A stretch of 39,594 nucleotides of DNA from an uncultured Eubacteriales bacterium (GTDB taxonomy: Bacteria > Bacillota > Clostridia > Oscillospirales > Butyricicoccaceae). The notes under the pieces are model-generated. The model made no database searches. It saw only the letters and a program-made list of their open reading frames with translations, and was not told the DNA's origin. Positions within the stretch are counted from its first letter, which is position 1, and each line of letters starts with the position of its first letter. The stretch spans positions 1 to 39,594 of the forward strand of contig CAJUGU010000024.1 in the NCBI GenBank assembly GCA_910586105.1, in the 5' to 3' direction. A program made the translations under genes and the position numbers. Shown piece after piece: positions 1 to 8,170 of this stretch.

Positions 1-90
1 CCAGAGGGGCGGACGCGCCCCTTTGGCGCTCCCCGCGTAGGGGCGGGTGCAGGGCAGAGCCCTGCCGCTCCCCGCGCAGGGGCTCCTGGC
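1..90. repeat. partial copy of a dispersed palindromic intergenic repeat (copy R1)
   Basis: The stretch is a chain of short GC-rich palindromes. It includes GGGTGCAGGGCAGAGCCCTG around 45-64 and a CCCCGCG/CGCGGGG pair around 31-77. The same module recurs at about 7345-7370 and 27293-27316, and a related arrangement lies near 33760-33830. No reading frame with a ribosome site covers it. It sits just downstream of the leftward CPBP gene and might also act as its transcription end, but there is no T-tract, so that is unproven. Confidence 0.6.
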
Positions 91-91
91 G

Positions 92-1024
92 TTACACCGG
101 TACGGCGCTTTGCAGCGTCCGCACTATGTAGATCGCCAGCAGCACCAGCACCGGGATCGACGTCAGGAACCAGCGCGTTACAGGGAACCCTTCGCCGCGG
201 CACCATTCCACCATCTCACGCCGCCGAGTCAGGCACCAGTACAGCAAGTACGCCGCGCTCAGCAGCATCATAATCGAGTAGGCCATCCATACCGCGTCCC
301 ATTCGTCCGGCAGCAGGCTGATCAGCTCCACCGACAGGTTGTTCGCCGCGTGTACAAGGATGGACGCACGCAGCGAATAACGCTGCGCGATATAGCCCAG
401 CAACAGCCCGCAGCCAATCGCCACCGGCAACTGCACCAGATTGGTATGCATCAGCCCGAACAGCGCCGCGCTGGCAAACAGCGCAAACCCGCGCCCCCAG
501 GGCAGCAGCCAGCGCTGCACCGCGCCGCGGAAGATCAGCTCCTCAACGAGCGGCGCAATGACGATCGAATACACAAACATCGACACCGTGACCGAAGCGC
601 CAGTCGAGATCTCCGTCGCCTGTTCCAGCGAGTATCCCAGGCTTTCCACGAAGTTTTCAATCGGGATCGTCACCAGCATCGACAACAGTTGGATACCGTT
701 CAGCGCCACGATCGCCAGCAGAAACTGCGGGATCCGCATACGCTCCCCCCGCTCCGTGCGGCGCAGTCGCCGCCCCAGCAGGATCAGCACCACCGCCAGC
801 CCCACCAGCGAGGCGGCGATCATGTCAAGCCCGCTGTTCATCAGGATATCATACATCGCGTCGGTGCTGAGCGACGGGTCGCGCCACCAATGGTACTGCA
901 CAAGCACATCCTGAATGGAATACGCCGTCAGCACCAGCAGCGCCTCCTGAAGGATCAGGGCGATGGCAAGACGGCGGAAATCCTGCTTCGCCTGCCTTCT
1001 CAGGTCGTATTCTTCATCCCACAT
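92..1024 (-). CDS. CPBP family intramembrane glutamic endopeptidase (CAAX-like)
   Basis: A polytopic membrane protein of 310 residues. The family signature is visible: EELIFR with paired Glu at about 161-162 and Arg166, a second motif FGLMH with His193, and the HAANN motif with His225 and Asn229. In this family these residues form the intramembrane active site related to Rce1/ABI proteases. Bacterial members process peptides such as bacteriocins or have unknown targets, so the substrate here cannot be named. The start was placed at 1024 (MWDEEYD) because GAGAGGAG precedes it; a longer open frame exists but overlaps deeply with the neighbour. It overlaps the end of the upstream EamA gene by 11 bases, so the two are probably co-transcribed and translationally linked. 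Confidence 0.85.
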   Translation of the reverse strand: MWDEEYDLRRQAKQDFRRLAIALILQEALLVLTAYSIQDVLVQYHWWRDPSLSTDAMYDILMNSGLDMIAASLVGLAVVLILLGRRLRRTERGERMRIPQFLLAIVALNGIQLLSMLVTIPIENFVESLGYSLEQATEISTGASVTVSMFVYSIVIAPLVEELIFRGAVQRWLLPWGRGFALFASAALFGLMHTNLVQLPVAIGCGLLLGYIAQRYSLRASILVHAANNLSVELISLLPDEWDAVWMAYSIMMLLSAAYLLYWCLTRRREMVEWCRGEGFPVTRWFLTSIPVLVLLAIYIVRTLQSAVPV

Positions 1025-1943
1025 CGCGTTTCTCCTCTCTGCTGCGCAGCCGGAGGCGCGGATAATGCCCGTCGCTGAGCACCACGCCCAAAATGACCAG
1101 CGCCACCCCAACTGCGCCCGCCGGCGTCAACCGTTCGCCCAGTACCATCGCCGCTACAACGATCGTCACAACCGGCGTCGCGTAAATATACACGCTCGAT
1201 TTCACCGCGCCCAGATAACTGACCGCCGTGTTCCACGACACGAACCCAACCGCCCCCGCCAGAAAGCTGAGATGCGCCAGATTCAGCAGGTTCACAGGCC
1301 GCGCCAGCTCCGCGAGCGCGGGCGAAAAGCCGGAATGCAGCACGTAGGGCGACATGAACACAAGCCCCCACAGGAAAAACCGCCGGGTCAGCAGCCCGGG
1401 CTTGTAACCGGCTTCCGACAGCCGCCGCACCATGATCGAATACACGCCCCATGCGACCGCGGCCAGCAGCGCCAGCAGGTCGCCTTTTGGGTTGATGCGC
1501 ACCCCGCCGCCGCTGTAATTCAGCAGGAATACCCCTGCGACCGCCGACACGAAGCCCGCGAAAAAGCTGGGCTTCAGCCGTTCGCCTGGCAGGAAGACGC
1601 AGGCGAAGATCGCCGTGAACAGCGGGGCAATCGACACGATCACGCCGATGTTTGACGCGGTGGAATATTGCAATGCGATATTCTCGAACGAATAATAGAT
1701 CGTGATGCCGCACAGGCCCGCGATCGCGCACCACAGCTCATGCTTGCGTTCCTGCAGGCGCAGCACCCGTGGGTTGAAAGCCCAAAGCGCCAGATAGCCC
1801 AGCCCGAAGCGGATAAACAAAATCTCCGCCGGGGAGAAGGCGCGCAGAAGCACCTTGGTCGAAATGAAGGTCGTGCCCCAGATCAAAATCGTCATGCCCG
1901 CAAACAAATGCCCGCGGAGCTCTTTCGACAGGTTCATTTCCAT
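1014..1943 (-). CDS. EamA/DMT-superfamily permease
   Basis: A 309-residue hydrophobic protein with about ten predicted membrane segments and the two tandem EamA repeats typical of drug/metabolite exporters. Visible markers are an N-terminal 'IWGTTFISTKVLLRAFSP' region and a C-terminal half containing ASNIGVIVSIAPLFTAIFA and 'LGERLTPAGAVG'. The substrate cannot be read from sequence; family members export amino acids, sugars or metabolites. The start at 1943 follows AGAAAGGATGG; the ATG two codons later is an alternative. It lies downstream of mnmA after a gap of about 146 bases with a weak possible terminator, and its stop region overlaps the CPBP gene, so the pair may form its own unit. Confidence 0.85.
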   Translation of the reverse strand: MEMNLSKELRGHLFAGMTILIWGTTFISTKVLLRAFSPAEILFIRFGLGYLALWAFNPRVLRLQERKHELWCAIAGLCGITIYYSFENIALQYSTASNIGVIVSIAPLFTAIFACVFLPGERLKPSFFAGFVSAVAGVFLLNYSGGGVRINPKGDLLALLAAVAWGVYSIMVRRLSEAGYKPGLLTRRFFLWGLVFMSPYVLHSGFSPALAELARPVNLLNLAHLSFLAGAVGFVSWNTAVSYLGAVKSSVYIYATPVVTIVVAAMVLGERLTPAGAVGVALVILGVVLSDGHYPRLRLRSREEKRDVG

Positions 1944-1960
1944 CCATCCTTTCTCTGTAT

Positions 1961-1988
1961 AAAATAAAAGACCCTCCTCGGGAGTTCT
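1961..1988 (-). terminator. possible weak terminator between mnmA and the EamA gene
   Basis: On the minus strand a short CTCC/GGAG hairpin is followed by a T-rich run (TCTTTTATTTTAT). The stem is only about four to six pairs, so this is tentative. The AT-rich tail could equally belong to a promoter for the EamA gene. Confidence 0.35.
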
Positions 1989-2089
1989 TTCCGAATCGTG
2001 CGCCGCGCAGAGCGGCCCGCCGTCTGGCCGAAAGCCCGGCCGGGCGCGGCAGGGGCTCCTGACAAGCGGCGTTCCCTCCGGGCGCGCCG

Positions 2090-3106
2090 CTATCGGATGA
2101 AGCCGCCGCCGATGATGATATCCCCATCGTAGAAGACCGCCGCCTGCCCCGGCGCCGGGGCGCGGACGCTGTTCTCAAACACGACCCGCACCGAATCGCC
2201 CTCCGGGTAGACCGTCGCGCGGCTAGAATGCCGGGAAAACCGTACCCGCACCTCGCAGGGGAACGCGCCCGCCGCCGCGTATTCCGGCGCACAATAATGG
2301 ACGTGGTCGGCATACAGCTCGTCTTGCATCGGGTCCGTCGAAGAAAGTACGACCTCATTGGTTCCGGGACGCAGTTCGGCGACGAACAGCCGGTGCTCTG
2401 CCGGGATGCCCAGCCCCCTGCGCTGTCCGACCGTATAGCGGTGCACGCCGCGGTGACGCCCCAGCACTTTGCCCGTCTCATCTACAAAGTTGCCCTCCGG
2501 CAAATGGACGCCGTGCGCTTCCAGCCAGCCGCACCAGTCGCCGTCCGGGATAAAGCACAGATCCATGCTGTCCTTCTTTCCCGCCGCCGGGAGCTGCGCC
2601 TGCGCCGCCAACGCCCGCACCTGCCGTTTGTCTTCCGTCTCCCCCAGCGGGAAGATGCAGCGGTCTAAGATTTCGCGCGGCAGGCGGTGCAGCATGTAGC
2701 TTTGATCCTTCGCGCTGACGCCGCGCAGCAGCAGCGCCCGCCCTTCGGCGTCCCTTCCGATCCGGGCGTAATGCCCGGTCGCCAGCCAGCGCGCGCCAAT
2801 CTGGTCGGCGTACTCCGCGAGCGCGGCGAATTTGATCGTCGGGTTGCAGACCACGCATGGGATCGGCGTCCGCCCTGCGCGGTACTCCGATTTGAAATAT
2901 TCGCAGACCGTTCCTTCGAACGGCTCCTGTTTCCGTGCGATATGCAGCGGGATACCCAGACTGTCCGCCGCGCTTTGCGCCTCCTCTGCGCCGCCGAGCC
3001 CCAGCTCTAAATACAGGCCGTGTACCGCAAAGCCGCGTTCCCGCAGCAGCAGCGCCGCCGTCGCCGAATCCACGCCGCCGGACAGCCCCAGGACTACTTT
3101 TTCCAT
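2090..3106 (-). CDS. mnmA: tRNA-specific 2-thiouridylase MnmA
   Basis: Catalyses ATP-dependent thiolation of U34 in tRNAs for Lys, Glu and Gln, taking sulfur from a persulfide relay. The 338-residue protein carries the N-terminal PP-loop SGGVDS (9-14). Cys87 lies in CNPTIKF and Cys184 in CFIPDGDW; these are the two cysteines that act as nucleophile and persulfide carrier in the family. The C-terminal domain has VHRYTVGQRRGLGI. The start at 3106 was chosen because GGGAGGTGC lies just before it and the ATG overlaps the TGA of the preceding gene as TGATG; the longer open frame lacks this support. It is therefore translationally coupled to an oligopeptide-binding lipoprotein, an unexpected partner. 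Confidence 0.95.
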   Translation of the reverse strand: MEKVVLGLSGGVDSATAALLLRERGFAVHGLYLELGLGGAEEAQSAADSLGIPLHIARKQEPFEGTVCEYFKSEYRAGRTPIPCVVCNPTIKFAALAEYADQIGARWLATGHYARIGRDAEGRALLLRGVSAKDQSYMLHRLPREILDRCIFPLGETEDKRQVRALAAQAQLPAAGKKDSMDLCFIPDGDWCGWLEAHGVHLPEGNFVDETGKVLGRHRGVHRYTVGQRRGLGIPAEHRLFVAELRPGTNEVVLSSTDPMQDELYADHVHYCAPEYAAAGAFPCEVRVRFSRHSSRATVYPEGDSVRVVFENSVRAPAPGQAAVFYDGDIIIGGGFIR

Positions 3107-4656
3107 CAACGCACCTCCCAATTCTCCACGCCGGCAAAAAGCTGATACGGGAGCGGGTCAAAATTTACCAGACCGCCCGCGCGCGCGACGACCTGACTGC
3201 GCTCGAACGCGATCGGTACGATCGGCAGCTCTGCCGAAAAGGTTTCATAAAATGCCGTTTTGTCCCCGCTGGCGCGAGCAGCGGACAGCGCCGCTTCATA
3301 TGCTTCGCTGCTGTAGCCGCCGTAGTTCAGCGCGCCGTCGGTGAACGTCAGCGCACGGAGGTCGAAATCCGGCGTCAGCATGGTTTCGCCATAAAAAATA
3401 TCGAATTTGCCGCGTTCCAGCGCCGTGAGATACTCCTCATAGGATACGGCGTTCACGCTCGCGTCGATGCCGATCGCCTGCATTTCCGCCGCGATCGCCT
3501 GCGCCGCCGCGACCTTGTACGGGTTGTCGCTGTTGACCAGGATCGACGCCTCAAATTTTTCGTGCCAGTAGGGCGTATACCACGGCGTCGGGGGCGGGAT
3601 ATAATCCAAAATGCCGTCCCCGTTGGAATCGCCGAAGCCCGCTGCGTTGAGCAGTTCCAGCGCGGTGGGCGATTCGGCCGCGGCGGCGGATGCGGGCTGC
3701 GGATTAACCGGCAGGACTGCCGGTTCGGCATAATTTTGCAGCTGCGTCGTACACAGCGACGCGCGCTGGAGCAGCTGGCTCAGCGCCTGCCGGACGGCCG
3801 CCTGCCCAAGCGCCCCGTGACTGTGGTTGAACCCCAGATAGTGGAAATCGGTCGTGCGCGTCTGATAGACGTTGAACGCGCCGTTTACCGAGGACGCGCG
3901 CGCCGAAATGCGCTCGACGCGGGTCAGCGAAATATCGCCGGTGTCGAAGCCCGCCGACAGCTGTTCCGCATGCTCGGCGGTGACCAGCGTGAGCGTGTCA
4001 AACGCCGTCGCGGCGCCGCCGTGCCAGTTTTCGTTTGCGATCAGCCGCCACTTGCCGTCAGCCTGTTCGGGACGGTAAGGGCCGGTGCCGTCGGCGAAGG
4101 TATCCACCGCCGTGCCCGCGCGGCAGACCGGCACGTCAAGCAGCGCCGGGAAATCCGCGTTCGGGCTGGTCAGCGTGACCGTCAGTTGGCTGCCCTCCGG
4201 TACGATCGACGCGACGTCGGTAAAACGGGCGTGATAGGGCGACGTTTCATCCGCGATCGCCACCTGCCAGCATGCCGCAACGTCGTTTGCCGTCAACGTT
4301 TCGCCCGACCAGAAGGCCACGCCTTCCTTGATCCGGAAGGTCCAGGTTACGCCGCTCCCCTCGTAGCTTTCGCAAAGCACGGGGACCGGCTGGAAATCGT
4401 CGTCCAGCTCGAACAGCCCTTCATACAGCGCCTCCACAAGGATGCGGTTGACCCGCGTGCGGGTGGATACCGGGCTGACCGGTTCCCCGGTGTCGTAGGC
4501 GAGGCCGAGATAGCCCGCCTGCGCGGTGTCCTTCGTCTCGGTCTCAGACGCCTGCTCCTGCTGCGGAACGGGTTCGGACGGCAGCGCTTCGCAGCCGGTC
4601 AGGAGCAACGCCAGCAGCAGCGCGGCGGCCCGCTTTTGTATCGTATGCTTGCTCAC
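3106..4656 (-). CDS. extracellular solute-binding lipoprotein, family 5 (peptide/nickel type)
   Basis: A 516-residue secreted lipoprotein. Residues 1-22 form a lipoprotein signal peptide ending in the lipobox LTGC (Cys22). The body matches the SBP_bac_5 (OppA/DppA) fold, with WTFRIKEGVAFWSGETLTANDV near residue 130, 'YLGFNHSHGALGQAAVRQAL' in the middle, and 'LLNAAGFGDSNGDGILDY' further on. Binding proteins of this type feed peptides or metal chelates to an ABC transporter, but no permease or ATPase gene is near, so this copy is an orphan. The start is GTG at 4656, giving a 4-base overlap with the preceding gene's stop. Its stop overlaps the mnmA start. Confidence 0.9.
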   Translation of the reverse strand: MSKHTIQKRAAALLLALLLTGCEALPSEPVPQQEQASETETKDTAQAGYLGLAYDTGEPVSPVSTRTRVNRILVEALYEGLFELDDDFQPVPVLCESYEGSGVTWTFRIKEGVAFWSGETLTANDVAACWQVAIADETSPYHARFTDVASIVPEGSQLTVTLTSPNADFPALLDVPVCRAGTAVDTFADGTGPYRPEQADGKWRLIANENWHGGAATAFDTLTLVTAEHAEQLSAGFDTGDISLTRVERISARASSVNGAFNVYQTRTTDFHYLGFNHSHGALGQAAVRQALSQLLQRASLCTTQLQNYAEPAVLPVNPQPASAAAAESPTALELLNAAGFGDSNGDGILDYIPPPTPWYTPYWHEKFEASILVNSDNPYKVAAAQAIAAEMQAIGIDASVNAVSYEEYLTALERGKFDIFYGETMLTPDFDLRALTFTDGALNYGGYSSEAYEAALSAARASGDKTAFYETFSAELPIVPIAFERSQVVARAGGLVNFDPLPYQLFAGVENWEVR

Positions 4657-5453
4657 AGGCTGATGACCCCCGCATGTACGCCGCGCACCCCATGGGTCAC
4701 GCGGTGCGACCAGAATTCATCGCTCCGGCAGTAGGTACACAGGCCGGAGTCGATGATGTTTTCGGGCAGCAGCCCCGCCTGCTCCAACAGGCCTGCGTTG
4801 ATGCCCTGCAGGTCGATGAACCACTTGGGGCCGCGCGGCTCAATATAGCGGCGCACGGCTGCGCCAAGGTTTTTCTCCATGGCCTCGGGAACGTCGGCGT
4901 CGGTCTCGAAGCAGCACTGGCGGATCGAGGGGCCGATCGCGGCGACGATCGTGTCGCGGCGCGCGCCGAGGGCTTCCGCCATCGTGTCTACCGTCTTGCC
5001 GAGGATACCCGCCGCCGTGCCGCGCCAGCCGGAGTGGCACACCCCGATGCTCCGGCTCGTCGGGTCGTAAAGCAGCGTGACGACGCAGTCGGCGTAAAAG
5101 CCTGCGAGCGGCGTATCCGGCAGGTTGGTCACGATCGCGTCCGATTCCCAGGTCATGGGCAGGCGCAGGCCCGTCCCGGCCAGTTCTTCTGTGACGACCG
5201 AGACCTCGGCCCGGTGGACCTGCTCGGTGCGGGTGACGCGGTCATAGTCCATCCCCAGCGCCCCGCACAGGATGCGGTAGTTTTCCCGCACGTTGTCGGG
5301 ATCGTCCCCACGGCTGAAGCCCAGATTCAGGCTTTCGCAGGCCCCGGTCGAGACCCCTCCAAATTTTGTCGTGAAGGCGTGCTTCACCGGGAGCCGGTCG
5401 CAGATGTAATAACGCAAAGCGCCCTTTTGGACGCATTTCATTGAAGTATGCAC
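4653..5453 (-). CDS. pgeF: laccase-domain purine nucleoside phosphorylase/multicopper-oxidase-like protein (YfiH/YlmD/PgeF family)
   Basis: A 266-residue member of the DUF152 family. Members have been reported as peptidoglycan editing factor (PgeF) and as zinc-dependent purine nucleoside phosphorylases. Family features seen are TTKFGGVS near residue 30, TRTEQVHRAEV with the metal-ligand His, YADCVVTLLYD with the ligand Cys, CHSGWRGT with the ligand His, and 'AAIGPSIRQCCFE' after it. The start was set at GTG 5453 because GGGGAGGG lies six bases upstream; ATG 5441 and an ATG at 5507 are less well supported. A promoter lies just upstream. It heads the leftward pgeF, binding protein, mnmA run. 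Confidence 0.9.
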   Translation of the reverse strand: MHTSMKCVQKGALRYYICDRLPVKHAFTTKFGGVSTGACESLNLGFSRGDDPDNVRENYRILCGALGMDYDRVTRTEQVHRAEVSVVTEELAGTGLRLPMTWESDAIVTNLPDTPLAGFYADCVVTLLYDPTSRSIGVCHSGWRGTAAGILGKTVDTMAEALGARRDTIVAAIGPSIRQCCFETDADVPEAMEKNLGAAVRRYIEPRGPKWFIDLQGINAGLLEQAGLLPENIIDSGLCTYCRSDEFWSHRVTHGVRGVHAGVISL

Positions 5454-5478
5454 AGTTTTCCCTCCCCTGTTACCTCTT

Positions 5479-5507
5479 ATTATAACCGATTTCTTTCCCG
5501 CCCACAA
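5479..5507 (-). promoter_or_regulatory. sigma-A-type promoter for the pgeF operon
   Basis: On the minus strand a perfect TATAAT (5479-5484) lies 17 bases after TTGTGG (5502-5507). The predicted start is about 20 bases before the GTG, leaving room only for the GGGGAGGG ribosome site. The -35 matches only the first three consensus bases. Confidence 0.55.
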
Positions 5508-5570
5508 GTACCGTGGAAGGCCCGCGGCGAAAAAATCGACTTAAATATCAAAAGGAAGCGCGGCTTTTTC

Positions 5571-5599
5571 TTGACACCATGCACAAAACGATATAAAAT
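5571..5599 (+). promoter_or_regulatory. sigma-A-type promoter for rny
   Basis: Perfect TTGACA (5571-5576), 17-base spacer and TAAAAT (5594-5599), about 100 bases before the rny start. It is divergent from the pgeF promoter with about 60 bases between the two -35 boxes. Confidence 0.8.
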
Positions 5600-5702
5600 A
5601 AGAATGTAATACCATCGGTATATTCCTGTGCCGTTCTGGAATAACGAAAAGGAATTACAATCCTTGCAGCTTGAAAACAAAATAACAGGAGGTGTTTTAT
5701 TT

Positions 5703-7247
5703 TTGCCAAACATTATCTCAACCTTTATTACCGCTGTAGTCTGTTTGATTATTGGTGTGATCATCGGCTTTCTTTATAGAAAAAATGTCGCCGAAAAGGA
5801 GATCGGCAGTGCCGAGCAGGAGGCGACCCGAATCATCAACGATGCAATCAAATCTGGGGAAACCAAGAAGCGCGAAGCGATCCTGGAGGCCAAGGACGAG
5901 ATCCACAAATCCCGCACCGAGGCCGACCGCGAGATCAAGGAGCGGCGCAACGAGGTCCAGAAACTGGAACGCCGTCTCAACCAGAAGGAAGAGACCCTTG
6001 ACAAGAAGAATGACGCAGTAGAGCGCAAGAGCGAAGAGCTGAACCGCAGGCTTGCGGACGCGCAGCGTTCGCAGGAAGAGATCGGGCGGATCCGGGACGA
6101 CCAGCTGAGCGTGCTGGAACGGATCTCCGGCTTTACCCGCGAGGAAGCAAAGGAATACCTTGTCCGCTCGATCGAGCAGGAGGCGCAGCATGACGCTGCC
6201 GTCAAGATCCGTGAGATCAACGCGCGGCTCAAGGAGGACGCCGACAAGTCCGCGCGGGAAATGATCTCCATGGCGATCCAGCGCTGCGCGGCCGACCATG
6301 TCGCGGAAGCGACGGTATCGGTAGTGCCGCTGCCCAACGACGAGATGAAGGGGCGGATCATCGGCCGGGAGGGCCGCAACATCCGCACGTTGGAAACGCT
6401 GACGGGCGTTGACCTGATTATCGACGACACGCCGGAGGCGATCACGCTTTCGTCGTTCGACCCGGTGCGCCGGGAAGTGGCGCGGATGGCGCTGGAAAAG
6501 CTGATCACCGACGGGCGCATCCATCCGGCGCGCATTGAAGAGATGGTCGAAAAATCGCGCCGCGAGATCGAGCAGATCATCAAGTCGGAAGGCGAACGCG
6601 CGACCTTCGAGACGGGGATTCATGGCATCCATCCGGAGCTTGTCAAGCTGCTGGGGCGGCTGCGTTACCGCACCAGCTACGGGCAGAATGTGTTGGTACA
6701 CTCGATCGAGGTGGCGCATGTGGCGGGCATCCTGGCTTCGGAGCTTGGGATCGATCCGATCCCGGCGCGCCGCGCGGGGCTGCTGCATGACATTGGCAAG
6801 TCGGTCGACCATGAGGTCGAGGGCAGCCATGTCGACATCGGCGTAGACCTTGCAAGGCGTTATAAGGAAGCGCCGCAGATCGTGCATGCAATCGCGGCGC
6901 ACCACGGCGATATTGAGCCGGAGACCGTTGTTGCATGCCTGGTGCAGGCGGCGGATGCGATCTCGGCCGCACGGCCGGGCGCGCGGCGCGAGAACCTCGA
7001 AAACTACATCAAGCGCCTTGAAAAGCTGGAGAATATCGCAAACACGACGCCTGGCGTCGCAAGCTCTTATGCGATACAGGCTGGACGCGAGATCCGGATC
7101 ATTGTCAAGCCCGATCAGGTGTCGGACGACGCAATGGTACTTCTCTCCCGTGATATCGCGAAGCATATCGAGGAAGAGCTCGATTATCCCGGCATGATCA
7201 AGGTCAGCATGATCCGCGAAACGCGGGCTGTCGAGTACGCAAAGTAA
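5703..7247 (+). CDS. rny: ribonuclease Y
   Basis: Membrane-anchored endoribonuclease that starts mRNA decay in Firmicutes. The 514-residue protein has an N-terminal transmembrane helix (about 3-24, followed by LYRKNVAEKE). A long charged coiled coil runs from about 30 to 200. A KH domain follows with GRIIGREGRN near 215, then an HD domain with VHSIEVAHVAG near 331 and LLHDIGKS near 360, supplying the metal-binding His-Asp pair. The start is TTG 5703, eight bases after AGGAGGTG; the upstream ATG at 5628 lacks a ribosome site and would add residues not seen in the family. The length fits the usual 510-520. Monocistronic between a strong promoter and a strong terminator. Confidence 0.96.
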   Translation: MPNIISTFITAVVCLIIGVIIGFLYRKNVAEKEIGSAEQEATRIINDAIKSGETKKREAILEAKDEIHKSRTEADREIKERRNEVQKLERRLNQKEETLDKKNDAVERKSEELNRRLADAQRSQEEIGRIRDDQLSVLERISGFTREEAKEYLVRSIEQEAQHDAAVKIREINARLKEDADKSAREMISMAIQRCAADHVAEATVSVVPLPNDEMKGRIIGREGRNIRTLETLTGVDLIIDDTPEAITLSSFDPVRREVARMALEKLITDGRIHPARIEEMVEKSRREIEQIIKSEGERATFETGIHGIHPELVKLLGRLRYRTSYGQNVLVHSIEVAHVAGILASELGIDPIPARRAGLLHDIGKSVDHEVEGSHVDIGVDLARRYKEAPQIVHAIAAHHGDIEPETVVACLVQAADAISAARPGARRENLENYIKRLEKLENIANTTPGVASSYAIQAGREIRIIVKPDQVSDDAMVLLSRDIAKHIEEELDYPGMIKVSMIRETRAVEYAK

Positions 7248-7254
7248 AAACACG

Positions 7255-7305
7255 AAAAGAACTGCCGCGGCAGGGCTATGGCCCCTTGCTGCGGCAGTTC
7301 TTTTT
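7255..7305 (+). terminator. Rho-independent terminator of rny
   Basis: A 14-base stem, AAAAGAACTGCCGC (7255-7268) paired with GCGGCAGTTCTTTT (7291-7304), followed by T residues. It starts eight bases after the rny stop. Confidence 0.92.
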
Positions 7306-7308
7306 GCT

Positions 7309-7607
7309 TCCGCCCCTCTCCGGGGCGGCGTCCTGCGCGGACGGCGGCAGGGCCCTGCCCTGCACCCGCGATTTTTTTGTAAAAAAATCGAGTAAAAACT
7401 TCATTTCCGCTGCGGCGGGGATAGGCGTGTCACCAATCGTTCTCACTTGCCAGCGCTCCATCCGGTCAGGCGCCGGATTTGGACCCGGAGCGGGATTTTC
7501 GCAGGGCAAGGACGATAACGTGCGGAAATCCCACCCAAGGACGAGTTCGATTTCTGGCTGGATAAAGCACTCGCCCGACCCGCCAGAACGGCAGCGGGCC
7601 GGGCAGG
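7309..7607 (-). repeat. composite intergenic repeat (copy R2, reverse orientation)
   Basis: The 325-base gap between rny and the HTH gene holds no credible gene. Positions 7309-7426, read on the minus strand, match 27233-27350 almost base for base (about 118 bases, fewer than ten differences by eye). The shared part holds an AT hairpin with CGATTTTTTT/AAAAAAATCG arms and the GGGTGCAGGGCAG palindrome. Further right is another hairpin (7492-7503 with 7521-7532, one wobble pair). A CCCGCC/GGCGGG-like module near 7573-7607 also resembles the outer hairpin of copies R3 and R4. No transposase is encoded. Confidence 0.75.
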
Positions 7608-7634
7608 CAGCCGCGGTGCGGCGCCGCCCTCAGA

Positions 7635-7949
7635 TCATTTTCTGATAAGATCCCCTACGACCTGTAGGATATGCTCCGCCTGTTCCGGCGTCAATCGCCC
7701 CAATTCCCGCAGCAGCTCCCGGGCTTTGTCCGGCGCAAGCGGCGACGTGTCGAAAAATTCCTGCGGCGTGATCCCAAAATATTCACAAATATATAAAAAA
7801 CCGTTCATGGAAGGCAACGCACGCTTGTTCTCGATCTTATTGATATAGCTTGCACTCTGCCCAAGGGACAGGCTCATGTCCCGGGCGGAAACTCCCTTTT
7901 GCATCCGCAGCTCTGCCATCCGCTGCGGAAACCAGCTGATATAATCCAT
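7635..7949 (-). CDS. small XRE-family helix-turn-helix regulator
   Basis: A 104-residue protein made almost only of a Cro/CI-type HTH domain: ARDMSLSLGQSASYINKIEN around residues 27-46, then FLYICEYFGITPQEFFD. A C-terminal helix 'LGRLTPEQAEHILQVVGDLI' follows, as in many clostridial stand-alone XRE regulators. The start at 7949 follows GGAGGT with six bases between; the longer upstream frame is AT-rich non-coding sequence. A possible -10 TATACT sits at 7968-7973, with no convincing -35. The target is unknown. It is divergent from the broken PH-like gene at 8171, which it may once have controlled. Confidence 0.85.
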   Translation of the reverse strand: MDYISWFPQRMAELRMQKGVSARDMSLSLGQSASYINKIENKRALPSMNGFLYICEYFGITPQEFFDTSPLAPDKARELLRELGRLTPEQAEHILQVVGDLIRK

Positions 7950-8170
7950 CTGCACACCTCCGCATATAGTATAATGCTGCGTACCCCTGATTTTTACGAA
8001 AATAAAGCTATATTTCCATTGATTTATATCATTTAAAAATATACAATCAAAAAATAAAGAAAATAATTCTTCATTTTTGTCGAAAGGAGGAACAAATGCA
8101 GGCAGCGCTTTCGCGCTGCCTGGATCCGTCCCCCCGCGCACTGCGGAAGGACAGAGAGGGAGATATCCTG

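Noticed and set aside
2935..4734. Long plus-strand open frame of 599 codons
   Set aside because: Antisense to the family-5 binding protein and mnmA; Arg-rich shadow composition, no ribosome site, no recognisable motif.
5718..7253. Long minus-strand open frame over rny
   Set aside because: Mirror frame of a high-GC gene; composition is that of a codon shadow and rny itself is certain.
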